Source: Bacteroidales bacterium | GTDB taxonomy: Bacteria; Bacteroidota; Bacteroidia; Bacteroidales; UBA1402 | Reading direction: 5' to 3' | Assembly (NCBI GenBank): GCA_023230125.1 | Contig: JALNXZ010000010.1 | Location: 1 to 14,975, forward strand | Length of the DNA stretch: 14,975 nucleotides | In this document: positions 7,901 through 14,261 of the stretch, piece by piece | Numbering within the stretch: the stretch's first letter is position 1 | Layout: every line of letters starts with the position of its first letter | The notes under the pieces: model-generated | What the model was told of the DNA's origin: nothing | The model's input: only the letters and a program-made list of their open reading frames with translations | Database searches by the model: none | Position numbers and translations under genes: made by a program

Positions 7901-8447
7901 ATTCGACGGAACAACGATGAAAATCTACATAAACGGTTCTTTAAGTACAAGTGACGTTACCGGATTCTCAACCATATTTGTTCCGACAGGAAATGTTCAA
8001 ATCGGAAAATGGCAAACAACCGCCACCACTTGGGAGCTTCCGTTTATAGGTGCCATAGACGAAGTAAAGGTTTATAACAAGGCTTTATCTTTAAGCGAAA
8101 TTCAAGCACTGTATGGTTTAACCAGATCAGCCGTTTTTGTTGACGACAGTCAAGATAAACCCGTAAATAAACCAAGCATATCTACAAAATGCTATCCAAA
8201 TCCGTTCTCTTCAGAAATAACCATTAGTTATAATGTTCCGGAAGAAGGAAAAGTAAGAATAGATATATACAATTCTATTGGACAATTAGTCAGTAAGGTT
8301 GTTGATGAAAATCTAACGGCCGGAGAATACAGTACTGTTTGGAATATTGAAAGCAGCAATGCTGGAGAATTAGCAAATGGACTATATATCTGTAAACTTA
8401 TCATCAATGGAAAAGCAACAGCATCCAAAATAATGTTGGTGAAATAA
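4905..8447 (+). CDS. T9SS-secreted beta-helix protein with PKD and two LamG domains
   Basis: A 1180-residue predicted cell-surface protein. Residues 1-39 are a signal peptide (hydrophobic MLITGVIFMLVSMFAGAA). About 40-545 form a right-handed parallel beta-helix of the pectate-lyase-like type. It opens with YYVSTTGKDTNNGT and AGDIVNIKGGNYG and has many N-x-x-x-x-N-C rungs (NNTIEDC, NNTVENC, NTFENC). About 553-638 is a PKD domain (DADGTIAAYEWSS). Two LamG/ConA-like modules lie at about 643-857 and 860-1074. Residues 1093-1180 are the type IX secretion sorting tail (CYPNPFSSEITISYNV...GLYICKLIINGKA...IMLVK), normally cleaved on surface attachment. Its role is probably binding or cleaving a polysaccharide: PL9-like lyases share the fold, and HGIIFK (K262) may sit where the PL9 catalytic Lys does, but this is unproven. 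The start ATGATG at 4905 follows an A/T-only leader. The neighbour at 8700 is its paralog with one LamG fewer. Confidence 0.85.
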   Translation: MMKIFFKNQEGPSLKLFNSAKMLITGVIFMLVSMFAGAATYYVSTTGKDTNNGTQESPWSITHAFSTAAAGDIVNIKGGNYGHLHLVVAKSGISGSPITFQAQAGTGTPTLNGVDWLEKGISASGKSYITLKGLRVKNYRYGIYFSNGSHHTTFDGCVADSCCNTDYVYNGWDGTGITLQNSNYGTIINCSTIDNGGYNIHMDHVNYCTLQNCTAKCKQTANNKFMTDYYIIVSWSSNNTIEDCLAEDINGSFKGNHGIIFKDTQSDTGTHSANNLVTGCISKKFEECFGFAHGAHNNTVENCNADNTGKNSSFNFCLQARDGASYNTFRNVKAIGKSGCGVASAYDGSETWGQTQTGNTFENCSFTGVGSTGMAVFLRNAVSTTIKNCNIVNVGALFRFSKSNAGSDLNSGTVLRNCILSGITNQYETSNRTAAWANNLSSETGYSDMGNVATSYTDFYAGFTALTGTGNVSSNPLFASTTDFHLQSQYGRWNGTTWVTDNATSPCINTGSTSDSYANEPVETGGAGRIDMGMYGNTAEASKKYPTGNQTPLAVIDNITPSPATQGSAVSFTGTGTDADGTIAAYEWSSSINGIFNTLQDPSYSGLSVGTHTISFRVQDNSGSWSTYATRTLVVNAAVSYPDLVGYWPLDESTGATAYDSTSCANNGTIYGATHVAGKKNMGLNFTTATTNDVEIPSSASLNAITSAITLSAWVNADTNTANSNIIERWIYGTGIYQRAYTLYVGTNGTISFGLSNDGTSTNAKWITTTETISRNQWTHIAATFDGTTMKIYINGTFSKSLVPGFSTIFVPTGNVHIGNWQTTATTWENPFKGSLDEVRLYKKALSASEIFGLYNNPANLVADLKFNENAGTIATDNSGNVNTGTLTNSPTWTTGKIGSALNFTNNYVNLPSSTSLNTITSAITLSTWIKASANTANSTIIGRWLYGTGVNQRSFILYVGSTGTLSFGLSNDGTSTNAKWLTTTATITRDVWTYVTATFDGTTMKIYINGSLSTSDVTGFSTIFVPTGNVQIGKWQTTATTWELPFIGAIDEVKVYNKALSLSEIQALYGLTRSAVFVDDSQDKPVNKPSISTKCYPNPFSSEITISYNVPEEGKVRIDIYNSIGQLVSKVVDENLTAGEYSTVWNIESSNAGELANGLYICKLIINGKATASKIMLVK
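6831..8126 (+). repeat. Tandem duplicated LamG module within the first beta-helix gene
   Basis: Two copies, about 6831-7475 and 7482-8126, encode LamG modules that share most of their residues in the second half, including ATFDGTTMKIYING, GFSTIFVPTGNV and WQTTATTWE. At DNA level they share long identical runs, for example 26 nt at 7365-7390 and 8010-8035. A third copy is in the paralog at about 10605-11243. That third copy matches the second module best overall (NTGTLTNSPT, SSTSLNTITS, ASANTA), but it shares HIGNWQ, ERW and PFKG with the first, so the modules look mosaic. Confidence 0.8.
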
Positions 8448-8455
8448 AAATCAAC

Positions 8456-8477
8456 CACCTCAACGCGCGTTGAGGTG
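8456..8477. repeat. Perfect 22-bp palindrome after the first beta-helix gene
   Basis: CACCTCAACGC followed directly by its reverse complement GCGTTGAGGTG, starting 8 nt after the stop codon. As RNA it would form a 9-bp stem with a GCGC loop. It has no T-run and is followed by a separate, complete terminator, so it is an extra element: possibly an mRNA 3' stabilising hairpin or a protein site. It is flanked by short direct repeats ATCAACC (8450-8456 and 8480-8486). The corresponding place after the paralog has kept the flanks but lost the symmetry. Confidence 0.7.
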
Positions 8478-8497
8478 ACATCAACCCAAAATGGATT

Positions 8498-8534
8498 AAG
8501 AGGAGTGAATAACAATATTCACTCCTCTTTTTTT
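8498..8534 (+). terminator. Intrinsic terminator of the first beta-helix gene
   Basis: A 14-bp uninterrupted stem, with AGAGGAGTGAATA (8499-8511) pairing with TATTCACTCCTCT (8516-8528), has an ACAA loop and is followed by T7. It is a strong rho-independent terminator, which implies that the paralog at 8700 has its own promoter within 8535-8699. Confidence 0.92.
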
Positions 8535-8673
8535 AAATAAGAATTCCTTGCAGTTAAAAAATTAAATTTTTACTTTTAATTTTCTTAATAGAAGCTCATT
8601 TACACAACAGCCTGTTCTACATTGGTTTTATTATTTTAAAATTTTTTATTAACAAATAGTTATTACTATTGTT

Positions 8674-8706
8674 ATGATGAGAAAAATTGCAATGAATCTA
8701 TGTTAA
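8674..8706 (+). other. Offset ATGATG start relic or leader ORF overlapping the second beta-helix gene
   Basis: ATGATGAGAAAAATTGCAAT at 8674 corresponds in place and sequence to the ATGATGAAAATT start of the first paralog, but it is in another frame. It encodes only MMRKIAMNLC before TAA at 8704-8706, and it overlaps the ATG at 8700 that opens the long frame. Either an indel separated the ancestral start from the gene, or it is now a short upstream frame coupled to the real start. A sequencing error of one base would also explain it. Confidence 0.55.
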
Positions 8707-11546
8707 TATTATTGAATTCAGCTAAAGTGCTGATTACTGGAGTTGTTTTTATATTGGTTTCCATGTCTGCCGAAGCGGCAACTTATTATGTAGCTCCTGC
8801 AAGTGGTACTGTTCCAGTGGGGAATGACTCGAATACCGGTACATCAGCATCGTCACCGTGGACAATTACTAAAGGGTTCTCCGCAGCCTTAGCGGGAGAT
8901 GTGGTGAACATTAAAGGAGGCGACTATGGTCACGTGCACGTAACTGTGGCCAATAGTGGTACTATATCTGCACCTATCATATTTCAGGGTTACAGTGGTA
9001 CGCCAGTACTCGATGGTGTCGACTGGCTCGGAGATGGAATCTACATGACCGGTAAATCGTACATAACCCTGAAAGGACTTAAAGTAAAGAATTACAACAC
9101 CGGCGTTATCCTCGACAGGAACTGCGATTACAATACTATAGACAATGTCGTTGCGGACTCATGTACAAACATTGACTACGTCAATAAAGGCTACGATGGC
9201 TACGGCATACAACTGAAATACTCCGATTACTGCGTGGTCAAAAACTGCTCGGCGACAGACAACGGGGGAAATAACATCCAATTGTTCAAGTCGAACTACT
9301 GCACCGTTCAAAATTGTCAGGCGTATTCAAAACAGTCGGCAGACAACAAGTTCGCCACCGATTATTACATCGTAATAGGGTGGAGCAGCAACAATACTGT
9401 TCGAGATTGTTATGTAGAGGGTATCGTTGGATGGGGCAAGGGTGACCACGGCTTCGTCATCAAAGACCAAACGGACGTAACTGGAACCCATAGCACCAAC
9501 AATCTGTTTGTCAACTGCACAGCAAAGAAATTTTCGGAGTGCTTTTGTCTTTCTCATGAGTCAAACAATAATGTTGTTGATAGTTGTACTGCAGACAATA
9601 CAGGCAAAGCTGGGGGCTTCAATACCGCTTTGATGATAAGGGATGGTGCCGATAATAACACATTCAAAAATTGCACCGCGATCGGTGTTACACAAGTTGT
9701 AGCCGTATACGATGGATCTGTTGAAGGGGGCTCCGGTCAGACTCAGACCGGAAACAATTTCACCAACTGTACTTTCAAGACCGGGGTAATTGGTGCATTT
9801 TTACGGAGTTCAATCAACACAACATTCAAAAATTGCAATTTTGTTAACATTGAAAATCTATTCCGATTCAGTGTAACTAGTCTAGGGGGAGTAGACGACA
9901 ACTCCGGAACCGTTCTTCGAAACTGCATACTTTCTAGTGTTACAAAACCTTATGAAACCGTCTCCCGGAGCAATGGGTGGGGACTTTGGACAGGTTCGAC
10001 CTATTCCAATGAGGCAGGATACAATGATATGGCAAATGTTTCTACTACCTACACAGACTTTTTCAACGGTTTCGCGGCACTTTCGGGAATAGGTAATATT
10101 TCCTCAAATCCATATTTTGCCAGTACAACCGACTACCATCTCAAATCACTTTACGGAAGATGGAATGGGACAACATGGGTTAATGATGACGTAACAAGTC
10201 CATGTATAAATACAGGTAATACTTCCGACTCTTATGACAATGAGCCCATTGAAACCGGGGGTGTCGGACGTATCGACATGGGAAGATATGGAAACACCAC
10301 GGAAGCCTCCAAAAAATATACAACTGGCAATCAAGCCCCTATAGCCGTAATTGATAACATTACTCCAAATCCTGTGGTGCAAAACAACACAGTTTCCTTC
10401 ACAGGCACAGGTACCGATGCTGACGGAACTATAGCCGCTTACGAGTGGAGTTCAAGCATAAATGGTATTTTCAGCACATCCGAAGACCCAAGCTATTCGG
10501 CACTAAGTGTAGGGACACACACAATATCTTTCAGAGTTCAAGACAATGTAGGTGATTGGTCAACAGCTACTACAGAAACGCTTGTTATTAATGGTAATCA
10601 GGCAAGTATTATTGCTGACTGGGGATTTAACGAAAATGAAGGTGCTGTTGCCTATGATAATTCAATAAACGCAAATACGGGCACATTAACAAACTCGCCA
10701 ACTCGGGTATCCGGTAAATTAGGCAACGCATTAAAATTCACTGATAATTATATCAATATTCCGAGCTCAACAAGTTTGAATACTATAACAAGTGGAATTA
10801 CTCTTTGCGCTTGGATAAAAGCAAGTGCTAATACAGCAAGATCTACAGTCATAGAAAGATGGCTTTATGGAACAGGAGTAAACCAAAGATCTTTTAACTT
10901 ATATGTTGACGCCACGGGAACTATTGCTTTTGGTTTAAGTAATAATGGGACGGCATCAAAATGGCTATCAACAACAGATACTATAACCAGAGATGTATGG
11001 ACTTATATCACTGCCACGTTTGACGGAACAACGATGAAAATCTACCTGAACGGAGCTTTAAATACAAGTGTAGCTGCCGGATTTTCAACCATATTTGTTC
11101 CAACAGGGGATATTCATATCGGAAACTGGCAAACTACTGCCACCACTTGGGAGCTTCCATTTAAAGGGGCTATTGATGAAGTGAAAATTTACGATAATGC
11201 ATTATCTATGAGCGAGATACAAACCTTATACAGTTTAACTGAATCATTAGATTCTATTGATATAGATCCAAACAAATGTAGTATTAAATGTTATCCAAAC
11301 CCATTTTCTTCCGAAATTACTATATGTTACAATGTTCCAAAAGACGGAAAAGTAAAAGTGGAAATTTATAATTCTAATGGACAATTCATTAGTAGTGTCG
11401 TTGATGAGAATCAAACTGCCGGAGAATACAGTACTGTTTGGAATATTGAAAGCAACAATGCCGGAGAATTAGCAAATGGATTATATTTTTGTAAAATAGT
11501 TATCAATGGGAATACAACAACATCCAAAATAATGTTGTTGAAATAA
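8700..11546 (+). CDS. T9SS-secreted beta-helix protein with PKD and one LamG domain (paralog)
   Basis: A 948-residue paralog of the protein at 4905 with the same architecture minus one LamG. It has a signal peptide at 1-27 (MLILLNSAKVLITGVVFILV, cleavage near AEAATYY) and a pectate-lyase-like beta-helix at about 28-541. That helix has the rungs YCVVKNC, NNTVRDC and NNTFKNC, and K255 in GDHGFVIK lines up with K262 of the neighbour. A PKD domain lies at about 547-630, LamG at about 636-848, and the T9SS sorting tail at 859-948 (CYPNPFSSEITICYNV...IMLLK). The signal peptide has only one Lys before the hydrophobic core because the ancestral start (ATGATG at 8674) is out of frame; ATG 8700 is the only early start in frame. 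It probably acts on the same class of extracellular glycan as its neighbour. It is separated from that gene by a strong terminator and is convergent with the Spy-like gene. The enzyme function is inferred from fold only. Confidence 0.83.
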   Translation: MLILLNSAKVLITGVVFILVSMSAEAATYYVAPASGTVPVGNDSNTGTSASSPWTITKGFSAALAGDVVNIKGGDYGHVHVTVANSGTISAPIIFQGYSGTPVLDGVDWLGDGIYMTGKSYITLKGLKVKNYNTGVILDRNCDYNTIDNVVADSCTNIDYVNKGYDGYGIQLKYSDYCVVKNCSATDNGGNNIQLFKSNYCTVQNCQAYSKQSADNKFATDYYIVIGWSSNNTVRDCYVEGIVGWGKGDHGFVIKDQTDVTGTHSTNNLFVNCTAKKFSECFCLSHESNNNVVDSCTADNTGKAGGFNTALMIRDGADNNTFKNCTAIGVTQVVAVYDGSVEGGSGQTQTGNNFTNCTFKTGVIGAFLRSSINTTFKNCNFVNIENLFRFSVTSLGGVDDNSGTVLRNCILSSVTKPYETVSRSNGWGLWTGSTYSNEAGYNDMANVSTTYTDFFNGFAALSGIGNISSNPYFASTTDYHLKSLYGRWNGTTWVNDDVTSPCINTGNTSDSYDNEPIETGGVGRIDMGRYGNTTEASKKYTTGNQAPIAVIDNITPNPVVQNNTVSFTGTGTDADGTIAAYEWSSSINGIFSTSEDPSYSALSVGTHTISFRVQDNVGDWSTATTETLVINGNQASIIADWGFNENEGAVAYDNSINANTGTLTNSPTRVSGKLGNALKFTDNYINIPSSTSLNTITSGITLCAWIKASANTARSTVIERWLYGTGVNQRSFNLYVDATGTIAFGLSNNGTASKWLSTTDTITRDVWTYITATFDGTTMKIYLNGALNTSVAAGFSTIFVPTGDIHIGNWQTTATTWELPFKGAIDEVKIYDNALSMSEIQTLYSLTESLDSIDIDPNKCSIKCYPNPFSSEITICYNVPKDGKVKVEIYNSNGQFISSVVDENQTAGEYSTVWNIESNNAGELANGLYFCKIVINGNTTTSKIMLLK

Positions 11547-11599
11547 AAATCAACCACTTCAACGCAAGCTGAGAAGGTATCAACCCGAAAGGGATTAAA
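11547..11599. repeat. Duplicated 3' non-coding flank of the two beta-helix genes
   Basis: The sequence after this stop (AAAATCAACCACTTCAACGC, then ATCAACCC and GGATTAA) matches that after the first paralog at 8448-8497, so the duplicated unit ran past the coding region. The 22-bp palindrome of the first copy is degraded here by several substitutions that are not compensatory. After this block the two flanks diverge into unrelated terminator stems. Confidence 0.75.
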
Positions 11600-11641
11600 A
11601 AGAGGGTGTCTTGGACTTTTAAGACACCCTCTTCATTTTTT
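11600..11641. terminator. Bidirectional terminator between the convergent beta-helix and Spy-like genes
   Basis: A 13-bp perfect stem, AAGAGGGTGTCTT (11600-11612) with AAGACACCCTCTT (11621-11633), encloses an 8-nt loop. T6 follows on the plus strand at 11636-11641. On the minus strand the stem is followed by a T-run from the A-run at 11597-11601, so it can also end the gene whose stop is at 11696. Confidence 0.9.
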
Positions 11642-11695
11642 AACGATTCAAGAACTAAGACCTCATCAAAATTAATGACATAAAAAAGCTAAATA

Positions 11696-12619
11696 TTACA
11701 TATTCTCCTGAGGCCGTGCACTCTCAGAACGTTTATTCGGACTACCTTGTCCGTCACGACGTGAACCACGCTCTTTATTTCCTTTCAAGAATTCATCGTA
11801 TTTTGCCTTTTGGTCATTTGTCAAAAGGACCTTAATCTCCGTTGTTTTGGCATCTCTGTCAACCTGTATGTCTTTTCTCATCGCTTCACGATCCATATTT
11901 CCAGATTGATTCTTACGCCTTTCTGCCATACTCACTGAATCCTTTAGAGCATACTTCAAATTGATTTTCTGAATCTTGGCTGATTGTTTCTCATCAAGGT
12001 TTAAAACCTTGGTCATCATCACAGATTGTTTTTGCGCACGTTCATTCACAGAAAGCATGGCATGAGGTGCTTGTATAGATCTGGAGTTCTTTTGGCAACA
12101 CTGCGAACCTATTTGCTGGCAAGTAATTGCTTCTTTACCCTGCATAAGCGAACCAGGGACTTGCATTCTCTGACATTGCTGTCCCACTTTTCCTTGTCTT
12201 GTGTTCCTTTTCATTTGATCCAGCTTCGGATATTGTTCTCCGCAAGATTGCTTTTGCATCTTCTTATTTTTACCTGGAGTGGCAAAAATGGCTTGGTCAG
12301 CTCTCATCAATTTCATATTTTCCATTTTTTCCAGCTGTTCCTTGTTCAATAGAGATTTGAAAGATTTCATCCTTTCAATGCTTATTTTTTCCCTTTGCTT
12401 ACGAAAATCTGCTGTAGCAATGGAATCCTTTTGATGAAAATCTTTTTTGATTTTCATCAGTTCGACTTGTTGTTCGCTGCTCAAACTCAGTTGAGCCACA
12501 ATTGGATTACCTTGTCTTTGTCCCGGTGCACCCAATCCATTTCCATTTCTTTGTTCTGCAAAAGTGGTTGAACCTGCAATCAAAAGAACAAAAACCAATA
12601 CATTTTTAATTGTTTTCAT
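11696..12619 (-). CDS. Spy/CpxP-like periplasmic protein, two-lobed, with Cys-rich linker
   Basis: A 307-residue exported protein. Residues 1-21 are a signal peptide (MKTIKNVLVFVLLIAGSTTFA). Two similar helical lobes follow. Lobe 1 (about 44-105) has LSLSSEQQVELMKIKKDF, then KDSIATADFRK, then LLNKEQLEKME. Lobe 2 (about 206-279) has LNLDEKQSAKIQKINLKY, then KDSVSMAERRK, then LLTNDQKAKYDEF. These follow the LTxxQ pattern of the Spy/CpxP/ZraP superfamily, whose members are envelope-stress chaperones or metal-responsive regulators; most have a single such lobe in about 140-170 residues. The basic, Gln-rich linker (about 106-200) carries five cysteines (C126, C149, C167, C174, C175) with no known motif. 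The C-terminus is a charged, disordered tail (KERGSRRDGQGSPNKRSES). It lies downstream of trpA on the same strand, 215 bp away, probably with its own promoter; a weak candidate is TTG at 12670-12672 with TATAGTTA at 12644-12651 on the minus strand. Its exact function is unknown. Confidence 0.75.
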   Translation of the reverse strand: MKTIKNVLVFVLLIAGSTTFAEQRNGNGLGAPGQRQGNPIVAQLSLSSEQQVELMKIKKDFHQKDSIATADFRKQREKISIERMKSFKSLLNKEQLEKMENMKLMRADQAIFATPGKNKKMQKQSCGEQYPKLDQMKRNTRQGKVGQQCQRMQVPGSLMQGKEAITCQQIGSQCCQKNSRSIQAPHAMLSVNERAQKQSVMMTKVLNLDEKQSAKIQKINLKYALKDSVSMAERRKNQSGNMDREAMRKDIQVDRDAKTTEIKVLLTNDQKAKYDEFLKGNKERGSRRDGQGSPNKRSESARPQENM

Positions 12620-12771
12620 TGTTAAATCATTTTTTAATGTGGATAACTATATTTGTCCGTTTCTTTTTACAAGGTTTAGAACAAAAAAGAAGTCAACAGT
12701 TTAATCACCAACGAGAAAAAAACACATATTTAACAAAATATTTATATTTTTCCACCAAAAAAATCTTTTAC

Positions 12772-12809
12772 AGAAGAAATAAAGGCGTTCACCGAGAAGA
12801 AATAAAGGC
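12772..12809. repeat. 15-bp perfect direct repeat between trpA and the Spy-like gene
   Basis: AGAAGAAATAAAGGC occurs at 12772-12786 and again at 12795-12809, separated by GTTCACCG, giving a 23-bp period (about two helical turns). On the transcribed minus strand each unit reads GCCTTTATTTCTTCT and lies about 153-190 nt upstream of the Spy-like start. Two phased direct repeats in an intergenic region are the usual form of a site for a response regulator or similar activator, but a simple duplication is also possible. No intrinsic terminator for trpA was found between 12620 and 12834. Confidence 0.6.
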
Positions 12810-12834
12810 TACAAAGAAAGTCTGTTCTTATATT

Positions 12835-13620
12835 TTATTTCAACCCGCACAATAAAGTTTTTACTGCGTCAGATACCGATTCCTCCTGACGGAGACACTC
12901 CATAAAACGACTTCCGATAATCGCTCCTGAGGCATTTTCAAAAGCAGCATCCAAGGTGGCTTTGTTTGAAATGCCAAAACCTATCAGACGAGGATTTTTC
13001 AATCCCATACCGTTAATTTTACGGAAATAGGCTTGCTTCATTTCATCAAAACTCTTTTGCGCACCAGTGGTAGAGGCAGACGAAACCATATAAATGAAAC
13101 TACTGGTATTGTCGTCAATTTTTCGGATGCGTTCATCTGAGGTTTCAGGTGTAATCAGAAGAACCATCGCCAAACCATACTTATCCATCATCGGTTTATA
13201 TTCACAAAGGTAGTCATCCATGGGCAGATCCGGCAAAATTACACCATCCACACCAACCTCTTTACATGCTTTACAGAAAGCTTCCAGTCCAAATTGCATT
13301 ACCACGTTCAGATACCCCATCAAAATCACAGGGATATGGATTTCAGGACGCATATCCCAGAGCTGGTCAAAAAGATTGTGTAAAGTCATACCATTTTTAA
13401 GGGCTATATTTCCACTGGCCTGAATGACCGGGCCATCAGCCATTGGATCAGAAAACGGTATACCAATTTCCACCATATCCACACCCTGAGCCTGAAGCTC
13501 GCGCAACACCAGCAAAGTGTCTTTTAGATTGGGATAACCTGCCGTAAAATATATAGATAAGATTTTTGAATCCTTTTCCTGGAAAAGTTTGTTTATTCTA
13601 TTTTGCATATTGATTTTCAT
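12835..13620 (-). CDS. trpA: Tryptophan synthase alpha chain
   Basis: Cleaves indole-3-glycerol phosphate to indole and glyceraldehyde 3-phosphate; indole is then channelled to TrpB in the alpha2beta2 complex. The 261 residues form a TIM barrel. The catalytic pair is E51 (VEIGIPFSDP) and D62 (MADGPVIQ). The family motifs SIYFTAGYP near the N-terminus, GVDGVILPDLP, MVSSASTTGA and the phosphate-binding GFGIS and GAIIGSRF are all present. The frame is open to 13650, but the ATG at 13620 overlaps the TAA of trpF by one base (TAATG), which signals translational coupling. A second ATG at 13608 (MQNRINKLF) is also possible and resembles other Bacteroidota TrpA starts. It appears to be the last gene of the operon; trpB is not in the window and is presumably upstream, beyond the right edge. 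Confidence 0.97.
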   Translation of the reverse strand: MKINMQNRINKLFQEKDSKILSIYFTAGYPNLKDTLLVLRELQAQGVDMVEIGIPFSDPMADGPVIQASGNIALKNGMTLHNLFDQLWDMRPEIHIPVILMGYLNVVMQFGLEAFCKACKEVGVDGVILPDLPMDDYLCEYKPMMDKYGLAMVLLITPETSDERIRKIDDNTSSFIYMVSSASTTGAQKSFDEMKQAYFRKINGMGLKNPRLIGFGISNKATLDAAFENASGAIIGSRFMECLRQEESVSDAVKTLLCGLK

Positions 13621-14261
13621 TATTTTTCCATTAACTGATTTATAAAACATTTAAGAAGTCCAACCTCTTTTACTGCAGGTTCAATTTCAAAACGGCTGTT
13701 CAAATCGATGCCTAAAAGCAAGGGGTGATAAAATGCCTTGACTTTTTCTGCATCATCCACCCCGATACCACCGCTCAAAAAGAAGGGTTTTGTACCGGAA
13801 TAGTCTTTCAACAAATCCCAGTCGAAATGTCGGCCTGAGCCTCCAGAAAGAGCGGTTTTAGTATCGAACAGGAAATAATCACAACAATTTTCGTAAACTG
13901 CTGTCTTTTTCAAATCCGAAGAGTCGGCCACACTAAAAGCTTTTATCACTTGAAGGCCTTTCGTCCTTAAAACCTCACAAGTCTGCGGGGTTTCATCTCC
14001 GTGCAACTGAACGTGTGTAAAGCCATACCATGTACATGTCTGAATCATGGTTTCCATGGAAGCATTCACAAAAACGGCCACTGGCTCAATTCCCTGGCTT
14101 TTAACTAAGGAAATGATATTATACTCCAGGTCACCCACAAAGCGAGATGATTCCGGATAAAAGATAAAGCCCATATAGTCTGGTTTCAGGGCTATCACTT
14201 TAGAGACGTTGACACTTTCCCGCATGCCACAGATTTTCAGTTTCATCTTCCAATTAATCAT
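13620..14261 (-). CDS. trpF: Phosphoribosylanthranilate isomerase
   Basis: Performs the Amadori rearrangement of N-(5-phosphoribosyl)anthranilate to CdRP, the step before TrpC. The 213 residues form a TIM barrel. The general base is C11 (KLKICGMRE) and the general acid is D133 (FLFDTKT). The motifs YMGFIFYPESSR, VQLHGDE, SGGSGRHFDW and FFLSGGIG are as expected, and GIDLNSRFE carries the product-binding end. The start at 14261 overlaps the trpC stop as ATGA; an internal ATG five codons later (MKLKICGM) is the more conserved N-terminus, but the overlap favours 14261. It is a separate gene here, not fused to trpC as in Escherichia coli. Confidence 0.96.
   Translation of the reverse strand: MINWKMKLKICGMRESVNVSKVIALKPDYMGFIFYPESSRFVGDLEYNIISLVKSQGIEPVAVFVNASMETMIQTCTWYGFTHVQLHGDETPQTCEVLRTKGLQVIKAFSVADSSDLKKTAVYENCCDYFLFDTKTALSGGSGRHFDWDLLKDYSGTKPFFLSGGIGVDDAEKVKAFYHPLLLGIDLNSRFEIEPAVKEVGLLKCFINQLMEK

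Noticed and set aside
4905..11546. Large adhesin or phage tail fibre origin for the LamG/beta-helix genes
   Set aside because: Signal peptides plus C-terminal type IX sorting tails, and no phage genes nearby, point to host surface proteins.
12026..12352. 108-codon plus-strand frame opposite the Spy-like gene
   Set aside because: Antisense shadow; the minus-strand frame has a signal peptide and repeated LTxxQ motifs, whereas this one has only Leu/Phe/His-rich composition.
12772..12809. CRISPR-like repeat
   Set aside because: Only two 15-bp units with an 8-bp spacer, and no cas genes.
12610..12855. 81-codon plus-strand frame in the trpA to Spy-like gap
   Set aside because: Overlaps the ends of both genes, is Lys/Phe/Tyr-rich from AT-rich DNA and includes the direct repeats; it shows no coding signal.
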